From the NCBI GenBank assembly GCA_964585305.1, contig CAZPDM010000083.1, positions 1 through 20,115 on the forward strand: a stretch of DNA of 20,115 bases. Reading direction: 5' to 3'. The position numbers and the translations under genes were made by a program. How positions within the stretch are numbered: position 1 is the first letter of the stretch; each line of letters starts with the position of its first letter. The notes beneath the pieces were generated by a model. The model was not told the origin of the DNA. It saw only the letters and a program-made list of their open reading frames with translations, and made no database searches. This DNA comes from CAZPDM01 sp964585305 (GTDB taxonomy: Bacteria; Planctomycetota; Uabimicrobiia; Uabimicrobiales; JABWCH01). This document shows positions 7,066-14,340 of the stretch, one piece after another.

Positions 7066-9012
7066 ATGTCTTCCTTTCCAAATTTTAGTGGGTTTTCTGC
7101 CCCGCAAATAGGAACTAAAGAAGTTGCGACTTTAGAAGAACTTCGCAAACGTTGTTCCGCAAATATTATTTTAGCAACCACACTAGCTAATAGTGGCCAC
7201 CCAGGCGGTTCACTTTCCACATTACCACTTCTCTTAGCAATTTATACAGGCATCAAGTTTGATCCTAAAAAACCTCGAATGGAAGAACGAGATCGAGTTA
7301 TCATCAGTCATGGGCATACTTCACCAGGAACATACTCTGTTTTAGCAGAAGCAGGTTATTTTGACGCAAAAGAAATGCTACTACAATTTCGTATGTCTGG
7401 TTCACGTTATGCCGGGCATGTAGAAACTGATGTGCCAGGCGTAGAATGGTGTACCGGGAATTTAGGACAAGGTTTATCAGCAGGGACAGCTTCTGCACTT
7501 GCGGCTAAAATTCATAATCATCAACATCGTACTTTTGTTTTAATGGGTGATGGAGAACAGCAAAAAGGCCAAATTTCTGAAGCCCGACGTTTTGCAGTTA
7601 AGTTCGGTCTAAATAATCTCATTGCCATTGTTGACTACAATCGTTTACAAATTGGTGGAAAAATTGAACAAATTATGCCACATAATATTGCAGAAGATTA
7701 TAGCGCAGATGGTTGGAATGTCCTTTCAGTAGATGGAAAAGATTTTGCAGCAATTTACGATAGCTTGGCTAAAGCATATCATAATAAAGCTGGAGATTCA
7801 ACTCGTCCTACAGCAATTATTGCTCATACAACTATGGGATATGGTATTCCATTTATTGAAAACGATCACGAATATCATGGAAAACCTTTATCTAAAGAAC
7901 AAGCCAAAGAAGCACTAAAAATATTAGAATCAACAGAAGATATAAACGTTTGGTTAGCTGAAAAACAAAAGGTTACAACCGCTACACAATACCAACACGA
8001 ACATTTTGTTTATCCCACCATCAACCCTGGTGTAGCACGTGTTTATAATCCTTCAGATTCTTTAGATAATCGTAGTGCATACGGAAACGCATTATTGGAT
8101 TTGGGAATAGTCAATAATGGAACTCAGCCTAAAGTTATTGCAGCAACCTGCGACCTTACAGTCTCAGTTAAAATGACTCAATTTGCAAAAGCAATGCCCA
8201 AATGCTTTTTAGAATGTGGAATTCAGGAGCATCATGCAGCAGCAATGGTAGGACGTCTTTCTATTGAAAATCTAGCAGTATTTTTTTCAACTTTTGGTGT
8301 ATTTGGTATAGCCGAAACTTTCAACCAATTACGTCTAAATACCTTTAATCATACCAATTTAAAATTAGTTTGTACTCACATTGGTTTAAATGTTGGTGAA
8401 GATGGGCCAACTCATCAAAGCATCGATTATATTGGTCTTGTCAGCAGTTTATTTAATATTCGCCTCTCTATTCCAGCAGATCCAAATCAAACAGATAGAA
8501 TTATTCGTGCTGTTGCAACCATACCAGGAAATGATTTTGTTGGTATGGGACGCGATAAAGCTCCGATTATTTTAGATGAACATGGGCAGCCATTCTTTGG
8601 CAAAGATTATGCATACATTCCAGGACATGGTGATTGGTTGCGACAAGGAAATAACGGAACAATCATTGCAATCGGCCCTATGGTACCTGTTGCTCTCGAA
8701 GCTCATAATCTTCTGAAAAAACAAGGCATCAATGTTGGTGTTCTAAATATGGCTTCAGTTATCCCTTTGGATACATTAGCTGTCCTACAAGCTGCCAAAC
8801 ATGGGCCAATTATTACAATTGAAGATCATCATGTACAAACTGGTTTGGGAAGCCTTGTAGCGAATGTATTGGCTGAAAATCGTCTTGGCATCTCTTTCCT
8901 TAAACTTGGTGTAACAAAATTCAGCACATCTGGCAAACCACAAAATTTATATGAAGCAATGGGACTCACTGCCGAAAATATTGTAAATAACATGAAAAAG
9001 CTATTAGCATAA
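7066..9012 (+). CDS. tkt: Transketolase
   Basis: Thiamine-diphosphate enzyme that moves two-carbon ketol units between sugar phosphates in the non-oxidative pentose phosphate pathway; cytoplasmic. At 648 residues it is a single-chain enzyme with all parts. The N-terminal TPP-binding domain has ANSGHPGGSLS (41-51), SHGHTSPGTY (81-90) and the GDGE...N motif (161-164, with the Asn in the downstream DYNRLQ). The pyrimidine-binding domain contains LECGIQEHHAAAMVGRLS, carrying the expected catalytic Glu, and EDGPTHQSIDYIG. A C-terminal transketolase domain (IIAIGPMVPVALEAHNLL onward) completes it. AAGGA lies 8 bases before the ATG and overlaps the queA stop, consistent with translational coupling in a queA-tkt operon. 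The gene ends at a bidirectional terminator. Confidence 0.95.
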   Translation: MSSFPNFSGFSAPQIGTKEVATLEELRKRCSANIILATTLANSGHPGGSLSTLPLLLAIYTGIKFDPKKPRMEERDRVIISHGHTSPGTYSVLAEAGYFDAKEMLLQFRMSGSRYAGHVETDVPGVEWCTGNLGQGLSAGTASALAAKIHNHQHRTFVLMGDGEQQKGQISEARRFAVKFGLNNLIAIVDYNRLQIGGKIEQIMPHNIAEDYSADGWNVLSVDGKDFAAIYDSLAKAYHNKAGDSTRPTAIIAHTTMGYGIPFIENDHEYHGKPLSKEQAKEALKILESTEDINVWLAEKQKVTTATQYQHEHFVYPTINPGVARVYNPSDSLDNRSAYGNALLDLGIVNNGTQPKVIAATCDLTVSVKMTQFAKAMPKCFLECGIQEHHAAAMVGRLSIENLAVFFSTFGVFGIAETFNQLRLNTFNHTNLKLVCTHIGLNVGEDGPTHQSIDYIGLVSSLFNIRLSIPADPNQTDRIIRAVATIPGNDFVGMGRDKAPIILDEHGQPFFGKDYAYIPGHGDWLRQGNNGTIIAIGPMVPVALEAHNLLKKQGINVGVLNMASVIPLDTLAVLQAAKHGPIITIEDHHVQTGLGSLVANVLAENRLGISFLKLGVTKFSTSGKPQNLYEAMGLTAENIVNNMKKLLA

Positions 9013-9017
9013 AAAAA

Positions 9018-9034
9018 GGCGCGAATTTCGCGCC
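9018..9034 (+). terminator. Bidirectional terminator between convergent tkt and lipoprotein genes
   Basis: GGCGCGA/TCGCGCC stem with a 3-base loop, flanked by a run of seven A on the left and ATTTTTT on the right. It can therefore terminate on both strands. It begins 5 bases after the tkt stop and ends 5 bases before the lipoprotein stop. It resembles the terminator at 5938-5962. Confidence 0.85.
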
Positions 9035-9039
9035 ATTTT

Positions 9040-10038
9040 TTATGGAGTTGGATATTTTTTTGCAAGAGAATCTAAATAATCACGAGTAGGTTGATCTCCA
9101 AAATCAATTTCCAATGAATGATTAACAAGCCATGTTTGAAGAAAGATTTCTTCAGCTTCTTGAAGTTTATTTGCCTTAAATAAACAAGCAGCCAATCTCA
9201 AATGGGCAGCATAACGGAGATCGTTATCTTCTAAACCTAGTTTTAAAGAATCTCGATAATTTTCAATAGCATCCCAAAATTGGCCACGCGCGATAAAAAC
9301 ACGATTTGCATCCTGAAATTTGAGTAAACCACCATTTGAACAAGATAAGACAAAATCTTTAGCTTTTGCTAATTTATAGGCATCTTTTGGACTTTTGTCA
9401 GTCCACCATTTTAATATATTCCATTCTTTTGGAAAATCAATTATTCCATCTCCACGATATTCAAAGGCCTTTTGTCCTAGCTTACGAGCTTCATTTGTTT
9501 CTCCATCCCAAAAAGCAGCTACAGCACCAATGACCGCAGTCATCATAAATTTATGTTTTAAAACAGGATCATTAGGAGTTTGTTCATTCAGAAGTTTAGA
9601 AGAATTCTCCTTGATTTCAGAAGATTTTAGATGGACAAACATTATAGATTGGTATAATTTTTCGTATTCCTGATCCCAAGAATTTGTTGTTTTTTCCGGA
9701 GGAGTTGTTGTTGCTAATACAGGCTGAGTAGTATAGTTATTATTTTCTTCATATTTTTTTACCAAATCTGAGGAAATTTCGCTATCTGGGGAAATTTCTC
9801 TATTATTAGCAAACGAATTCTCAGTAGTTTCCGTTTTATTAAAAGTTGGCTCAGCTGAAATAGCAACTTCGGAAGAAGAATTATTAGAATTTGTATAAAT
9901 AGACTCTTCTGTATAAGTATTTTGTGGTTGGGAGGGAATATCCTCTTTTTTCTCTTCATTACTACAGCCTAAAATAGGCAAATAAACTAATACAAAAAAA
10001 ATTGAAACTATAATGACTAAAAACTGGTTGCTCGCCAT
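9040..10038 (-). CDS. TPR-containing lipoprotein of unknown function
   Basis: Residues 7-24 form a hydrophobic signal ending in LPILGC, a lipobox with the acceptor cysteine at 25, so this 332-residue protein should be lipid-anchored in the envelope. Residues about 26-125 are low-complexity, rich in Ser, Thr, Asn and Glu, and probably a disordered stalk. From about 125 to the end the protein is helical with TPR-like pairs, the clearest being AHLRLAACLFKANKLQEAEEIF near residue 278-299. No enzyme motif is visible. Start: ATG at 10038 with AGGGA about 9 bases upstream. It overlaps the end of the upstream kinase gene by 22 bases, so the two are probably translationally coupled and act together. 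The periplasmic TPR domain could meet the kinase's extracytoplasmic domain (inference). Confidence 0.8.
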   Translation of the reverse strand: MASNQFLVIIVSIFFVLVYLPILGCSNEEKKEDIPSQPQNTYTEESIYTNSNNSSSEVAISAEPTFNKTETTENSFANNREISPDSEISSDLVKKYEENNNYTTQPVLATTTPPEKTTNSWDQEYEKLYQSIMFVHLKSSEIKENSSKLLNEQTPNDPVLKHKFMMTAVIGAVAAFWDGETNEARKLGQKAFEYRGDGIIDFPKEWNILKWWTDKSPKDAYKLAKAKDFVLSCSNGGLLKFQDANRVFIARGQFWDAIENYRDSLKLGLEDNDLRYAAHLRLAACLFKANKLQEAEEIFLQTWLVNHSLEIDFGDQPTRDYLDSLAKKYPTP

Positions 10039-11549
10039 GTTCGATTTTCCCTATCTATAGAAATTTTAATTTTATTAGAATTTGTTTGAAATGGGATTCT
10101 ATTTGAAACACTAATCCAATTCCCGCGTTTAGTGTCTCCTTTAGAATCGAAAACAATTGTACTAAATTTCAAAGTAACATAATATTCTGCTGGAGCAATT
10201 TTCACAATAGCTTCATTTCTTGATTTATGTTCTACCTTTTGGTTATCTACCAATATTTCTAAGTCTGTATCTTGGTATTCAACTACAAGATGATATTCCT
10301 GTTTCGGATATTTAGAAAATGTACTAGAAAAAATCTCTGTTTTAGGCAAAGAATTAAGATATTCTGTAGTGGTTGTCCAAGCTGAATTCGTTTGAACAGA
10401 CTGATGTTGCAATCGATAAGCTCCCCAAAAAACTACAGGTAATAAAATAATGAATAATAGTAATAAATAATTAAACTTATTTATAGAAGTAAACTCTCCG
10501 CTATCAGATAGATCAGCTTGTTCTTCATAATTCTTTTCAAGTTCACTTTCTATTGCATCAATATTTTCTTGAGTGGATGTTCCTTTACCCGATTCTGGAA
10601 TATTTTCTAATGCGTTTTGCCATTCTTTGGGTCTAGGACAGTCCTCAAAATTTGAAGCTCTAAATGTTCTTTCCCAAAGATCTGCTAAATCTTGAGAAAT
10701 TGATTGTAAAGATTGAGATGTCTGAAGTATTTCTGAATGTTTGGTATTTTTAAAAATTTCTTGAGAAAAAAGTGTTCCATAGTGATAAGATTTACTATCG
10801 GCATTAACTGTTAACAGTTCTGCAATTAAAATTGCTAACGAAAATCTATCTGCTTGTGCATTCCAAGTCTTTCGTACATCTATTTTTCCACTTTTTTCTG
10901 TTACCCATGGAGCTATATATCCATCTGTTCCTACAGGAGTAATACGTGTAAACGCTAGTGAACCATGAAATAAGCTATCCCAATCTACTAAATATATTAC
11001 ATATTCTTGCATATCTAAAAATAAATTTTGATGACTCAAATCACGATGACTGCAACCATTATCTTCAAGAGCAACAACTGCATCTGCTAAATTTTTTGCA
11101 AACATAATACGATGATCTTGTGCAAGATCGTAACTTCCTTTGCGCAATTCTTGAGCAACTCTTGTCCAAGAAACACCAGAAACTTTTGGCATTAAAAGAG
11201 TATCTTCAATCCAACGAGTAAGTTCGGGAGAATTATAAGTTTTATCTTCAGATTTGACATCTTTTGTTGTTAAAAGTGCACGTTTAATGCCCGTGCTAAA
11301 AGCAACTCCACTTGGTAGTAAATTACGAATTGCCAATAAATAATTTCGTTCTGGCATCATTCCATCTTTAAACTTTTTCAATATCCATTGCCTCTGATTG
11401 CCTCCTTGAATGAGATGGAAACAAAATCCTTGTTTCCCTTCCTCATACCATGCAATATGGGGATAGCGTGGATGAGGTTTAGGAGTCAGTTTCCCACCTC
11501 GAATAAGAGCAGGTAGGCCAGATTGCAGCCATATATTAGCAATATCCAC
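10017..11549 (-). CDS. Hanks-type protein kinase with one membrane span and an extracytoplasmic domain
   Basis: Residues about 15-310 resemble a diverged Ser/Thr protein kinase: beta-3 lysine in WILKKF (58/59), HRDLSHQN (168-175; catalytic Asp170 and Asn175), DWD in place of DFG (189-191) and GTDGYIAPW in place of GT..Y.APE. The alpha-F Asp lies in ADRFSLAILIAELL (Asp234). Key catalytic residues are present, but the HRD lysine is Ser, the APE glutamate is Trp, and no clear glycine loop is seen. A linker follows, then a membrane helix (360-380) and a roughly 130-residue beta-rich C-terminal domain of PEGA-like appearance. The kinase would be cytoplasmic and the C-terminus outside. Start is GTG at 11549 with AAAGGA 6 bases upstream. 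It overlaps the TPR lipoprotein gene and is divergent from the TIR gene. Confidence 0.82.
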   Translation of the reverse strand: MDIANIWLQSGLPALIRGGKLTPKPHPRYPHIAWYEEGKQGFCFHLIQGGNQRQWILKKFKDGMMPERNYLLAIRNLLPSGVAFSTGIKRALLTTKDVKSEDKTYNSPELTRWIEDTLLMPKVSGVSWTRVAQELRKGSYDLAQDHRIMFAKNLADAVVALEDNGCSHRDLSHQNLFLDMQEYVIYLVDWDSLFHGSLAFTRITPVGTDGYIAPWVTEKSGKIDVRKTWNAQADRFSLAILIAELLTVNADSKSYHYGTLFSQEIFKNTKHSEILQTSQSLQSISQDLADLWERTFRASNFEDCPRPKEWQNALENIPESGKGTSTQENIDAIESELEKNYEEQADLSDSGEFTSINKFNYLLLLFIILLPVVFWGAYRLQHQSVQTNSAWTTTTEYLNSLPKTEIFSSTFSKYPKQEYHLVVEYQDTDLEILVDNQKVEHKSRNEAIVKIAPAEYYVTLKFSTIVFDSKGDTKRGNWISVSNRIPFQTNSNKIKISIDRENRTWRATSF

Positions 11550-11580
11550 AATAAATCCTTTCTAGGAAATTAGATTAGAC

Positions 11581-11609
11581 TTGTTTTATCTAAAATATTA
11601 TGCTAATAT
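11581..11609 (+). promoter_or_regulatory. Predicted promoter of the TIR gene
   Basis: TTGTTT (11581-11586), 17-base spacer, TAATAT (11604-11609) preceded by TGC (extended -10). Expected start near 11616 leaves a leader of about 118 bases, and the start point would lie inside the leftward promoter. Confidence 0.4.
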
Positions 11610-11636
11610 TGTACATTGATTTTATCAAGATAACAA
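11608..11636 (-). promoter_or_regulatory. Predicted promoter of the kinase-lipoprotein operon
   Basis: Minus-strand TTGTTA (11631-11636), 17-base spacer, TACAAT (11608-11613), about 60 bases before the GTG start. It overlaps the predicted rightward promoter by two bases at the -10 elements. Confidence 0.45.
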
Positions 11637-11662
11637 CTTTTAAATAAGAATGAGAAAAATCG

Positions 11663-11723
11663 CCAACTCTTTAGAGTTTGGAAGCTAAGGAATAATTTTT
11701 TGGGGTAGGAAAACGCACGTTTT
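11663..11723 (+). promoter_or_regulatory. Two hairpins in the TIR gene leader
   Basis: First hairpin: CCAACTCT (11663-11670) with AGAGTTTGG (11673-11681), one bulged base. Second: AAAACG (11710-11715) with CGTTTT (11718-11723), 11 bases before the ATG. The only ribosome-binding-like bases nearby, AGGA at 11707-11710, sit on the 5' side of the second hairpin, 24 bases from the ATG. Folding would bring them closer. Confidence 0.35.
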
Positions 11724-11734
11724 TCATAAAAAAT

Positions 11735-13288
11735 ATGAAATATAAAATATTTTTAAGTTATCGTAAGGCTGGCGATAGTTTAGAAGCTTCACAGAAAATT
11801 TATGCTCACTTAACTAAAGTTTTTGGCATAGAGTCAATCAAACAGGAAAAAATAGGGGAAGTTTTATTTCAAGACGTTTACCAATGCGACTGTCTTGTAG
11901 CTAATATAGGTAAAGATTGGTTACTTACCACGACCATAGAGCAAGAAAATGAGCATAAAATAGCGATCTCAGAAATTGCTATAGCTTTTGAAAGAGAAAT
12001 ACTTGTTCTTCCCATTTTATTAGATGATGCTAATATCCCTTCTGAAAAAGACTTACCACCATCAATATATGAATTAGCTTATAAAAATGGTATATGTGTC
12101 CGCTCCGATAACAATTTTGAAAATGATATGAAAACTGTTATTCAAACACTTTGCCAATTTTTTGAAATACCTGATCTCTCTGAACAACCTAGATTATATG
12201 AAAAAGGGTGTACATCTTGTGACAACCATACAACTCTACCCCCTACCTATGAAATGCACCCCAATGCAGAATTAAAGCAAGAAAAAATAGAGGTTTCTAA
12301 AAAACAAGAAAAAACAGAAGAAGATTGGCAATCATTTTTAAATGAACTAAATATAGAAATCGATAATTCTTCTAAAATAGGGAAACAAGAAGATCCTATT
12401 TTACCTTTACAGGAAATTAGTCTTGATTCCTTTATTTTTCCTCAAACAATCATCGAATATTCAAAAGATACACCCCCTACTCAACTTAAACATTTTTTTG
12501 AACTTATTAGCATTCGCTTTTTTGAAGATGGTGAGCAGGCTTCAGAAGCAGAGCAACGTCAATATCAAACAGAATTTATCCAACATATAACAAGATATGT
12601 TTATTGTGAAGTAAAAGTTTCTAATTTACTATATAAAAAGCAGGCACATACTCATTCATTATTATGGAAATATTCATACTCTGATGGTCGTCTGATTAAC
12701 GAAATTTCTGCTGAATTTCCCATTTTGCCCAATTGGTATTCTGCCTGGCATCAACACGGTATTGGCTGGAAAAATCCTGGGAATTGGCTTCTAGGAGATT
12801 ATTTAGTAACTATTCATTGCGATGGTCAATTATTAGGTCAGGAAAAATTCTCAATTATAGAAAAATTATCGTTACCCAATCATCGGTATGCCAATCAATA
12901 TTTTGAACTGATTTCTATTAGATTTTTTGAATCAGGAGACAATGTTTCTGGTATTGAAGCTAGAGAATATACACAAATCTTTGAGCAGAATAAGACTAGA
13001 TATATTTATTGTGAAGTAAAAATAATGAATTTGCTCTATAGACAAAATTCTCATACACACCGTTTAGCTTGGAAATACTATAAACCAGATGGAACACTTT
13101 GGGGAAAAATCGAGGCAGATTTTACCATTTTATCAGAATGGTATACTGCTTGGCACCAAAGAGGTTGTGGTTGGTCCACTCCAGGAAATTGGGAAAGTGG
13201 AAAATATCTTGTAAAAATTTATAGCGATGATGATTTTATTGGAGAAGACACATTTACAATAACTCATTTAAATTGTCCCTCCATATAA
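11735..13288 (+). CDS. TIR-domain protein with a tandemly duplicated C-terminal module
   Basis: Residues 1-143 are a TIR domain: KIFLSYRKAGDSLEASQKIYAHL (split here as IFLSYR at 5-10 and the following helix), CLVANIGKDWL (53-63) and ISEIAIAFEREILVLPILL (78-96). Glu80 occupies the position of the NADase glutamate of bacterial TIRs. Residues about 144-245 are a charged, probably disordered linker. Residues 254-375 and 389-510 are two copies of the same roughly 120-residue module, each with FELISIRFFE.G, TRY(V/I)YCEVK, NLLY, HTH, LAWKY, DG.L, WY.AWHQ.G.GW and PGNW..G.YLV. I cannot name this module; a beta-sandwich is likely. There is no signal or membrane segment, so it is cytoplasmic. TIR proteins of this kind often cleave NAD+ or bind signalling partners in stress or defence. 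It is divergent from a kinase operon. Start chosen because TIR strand 1 begins at residue 4. Confidence 0.85.
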   Translation: MKYKIFLSYRKAGDSLEASQKIYAHLTKVFGIESIKQEKIGEVLFQDVYQCDCLVANIGKDWLLTTTIEQENEHKIAISEIAIAFEREILVLPILLDDANIPSEKDLPPSIYELAYKNGICVRSDNNFENDMKTVIQTLCQFFEIPDLSEQPRLYEKGCTSCDNHTTLPPTYEMHPNAELKQEKIEVSKKQEKTEEDWQSFLNELNIEIDNSSKIGKQEDPILPLQEISLDSFIFPQTIIEYSKDTPPTQLKHFFELISIRFFEDGEQASEAEQRQYQTEFIQHITRYVYCEVKVSNLLYKKQAHTHSLLWKYSYSDGRLINEISAEFPILPNWYSAWHQHGIGWKNPGNWLLGDYLVTIHCDGQLLGQEKFSIIEKLSLPNHRYANQYFELISIRFFESGDNVSGIEAREYTQIFEQNKTRYIYCEVKIMNLLYRQNSHTHRLAWKYYKPDGTLWGKIEADFTILSEWYTAWHQRGCGWSTPGNWESGKYLVKIYSDDDFIGEDTFTITHLNCPSI

Positions 13289-13294
13289 TGCAAC

Positions 13295-13323
13295 TTACTA
13301 TAAATAATAGACTTGGATATAAT
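13295..13323 (+). promoter_or_regulatory. Possible promoter of the secreted TPR gene
   Basis: TTACTA (13295-13300), 17-base spacer, TATAAT (13318-13323) in the 110-base gap between the TIR and TPR genes. The -35 is weak, and the area is so AT-rich that chance matches are common. No terminator hairpin follows the TIR gene, so read-through is also possible. Confidence 0.35.
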
Positions 13324-13398
13324 AATATATCATTTTTAGCTAAGTTTTTTATTACAATTTTTTAATTTTGATAGAAAATTTTTATTTATGGAGATGTT

Positions 13399-14229
13399 AT
13401 GAAACATTTTTTATTCTTTTTAATTATATTCAGTTTTTTAAGTTTAGTATTTGCTAATCCTGAGGCTAATAAATTTGCAGAGCAAGGCAATCAAGCAATA
13501 CAGAAATGTGAATTTGAACAAGCTTCGGAATATTATAAAAAAGCGTCGGAAGCAGCACAAGATAATCCAGAATACAAAGATAAAGCTATGCTTCTACGCA
13601 ATATTATTCGCATTCGTGAAAATTTAGCTAAAGAAAATAATATACGTCGTTGGGCAAATAATGCCATGTCGTTACGTGCATTTTACATGCAAGAAAAACT
13701 TTATTCTGAAGTCTTAAATATTAGCCAACAAATTTATAGCAGATTTGCCAGCAATCCAGTAGCCCTATTCATGCTAGGCGAAAGTTATATTTTATGCCAA
13801 CAGTATCAACAAGCCGTTGAATTTTTAAGCAAACTAGGCGAAAGTAGCACACAAACAACAGAAGTTTTACTTGGAATTGCCCAAGCCAAATTAGGCAATA
13901 AAGACGCTGCGACTACAATTTCCAAACAACTTAGCCAAATGCCATCCCATCAACCTTCCTATTGTTATTATGCTGCGATTTTAGAAACTCTTTTACAAAA
14001 CCCTAACAGAGCATTGCAATATATTGCAAATGGGTTAAAAAATACTCCGCCAAGCCAAATTGAAACACTCAAGAAAAAAATTCTTGAATCACCAGAATTG
14101 CAAACTTTAAAAGAAAATCCTCAATTTACTACAACATTAGCAACAGAATCTGAAATAAAAGAATCCAATTGCAGTGGTGGAAGCAGTTGCAGCACTTGCC
14201 CAAATCGTAGCGGTTGTGGAAAGAATTAG
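13399..14229 (+). CDS. Secreted TPR protein with a four-cysteine C-terminal tail
   Basis: An N-terminal signal peptide (residues 1-19, hydrophobic core FLFFLIIFSFLSL, cleavage likely after VFA) should export this 276-residue protein to the periplasm. The mature part is helical with TPR-like units, e.g. about 21-71 (FAEQGNQAIQKCEFEQASEY), 102-147 and 155-213. The last 20 residues contain four cysteines (258, 264, 267, 273) in the symmetric spacing C-x5-C-x2-C-x5-C among Gly and Ser. That could be a metal site or disulfide knot. No enzyme domain is visible and I cannot assign a pathway. GGAG lies 5 bases before the ATG. A perfect hairpin terminator follows the stop, so it is probably transcribed separately from the AsmA-like gene downstream. 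Confidence 0.8.
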   Translation: MKHFLFFLIIFSFLSLVFANPEANKFAEQGNQAIQKCEFEQASEYYKKASEAAQDNPEYKDKAMLLRNIIRIRENLAKENNIRRWANNAMSLRAFYMQEKLYSEVLNISQQIYSRFASNPVALFMLGESYILCQQYQQAVEFLSKLGESSTQTTEVLLGIAQAKLGNKDAATTISKQLSQMPSHQPSYCYYAAILETLLQNPNRALQYIANGLKNTPPSQIETLKKKILESPELQTLKENPQFTTTLATESEIKESNCSGGSSCSTCPNRSGCGKN

Positions 14230-14246
14230 TTCTTGTATCTCCGCAC

Positions 14247-14288
14247 TTTGATAGAAATGGCATATTAGAATATGCCATTTCTATCAAA
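14247..14288 (+). terminator. Perfect 20-bp inverted repeat, probable terminator
   Basis: The arm 14247-14266 (TTTGATAGAAATGGCATATT) is the exact reverse complement of 14269-14288, separated by only 2 bases. It starts 17 bases after the TPR gene's stop. No long T-run follows (AATTTCT), so termination may be imperfect. The right arm contains an ATG (14272) that opens the downstream frame but is not a credible start. Confidence 0.65.
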
Positions 14289-14340
14289 ATTTCTAATATC
14301 AGGCTACTATAAAAATATTATTTTAGGAGATATTACAATT

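Noticed and set aside
14272..14340. In-frame ATG at 14272 as the start of the AsmA-like protein
   Set aside because: It lies in the right arm of a perfect terminator hairpin and has no ribosome binding site; ATG 14341 has AGGAGA upstream and places the membrane helix properly near the N-terminus.
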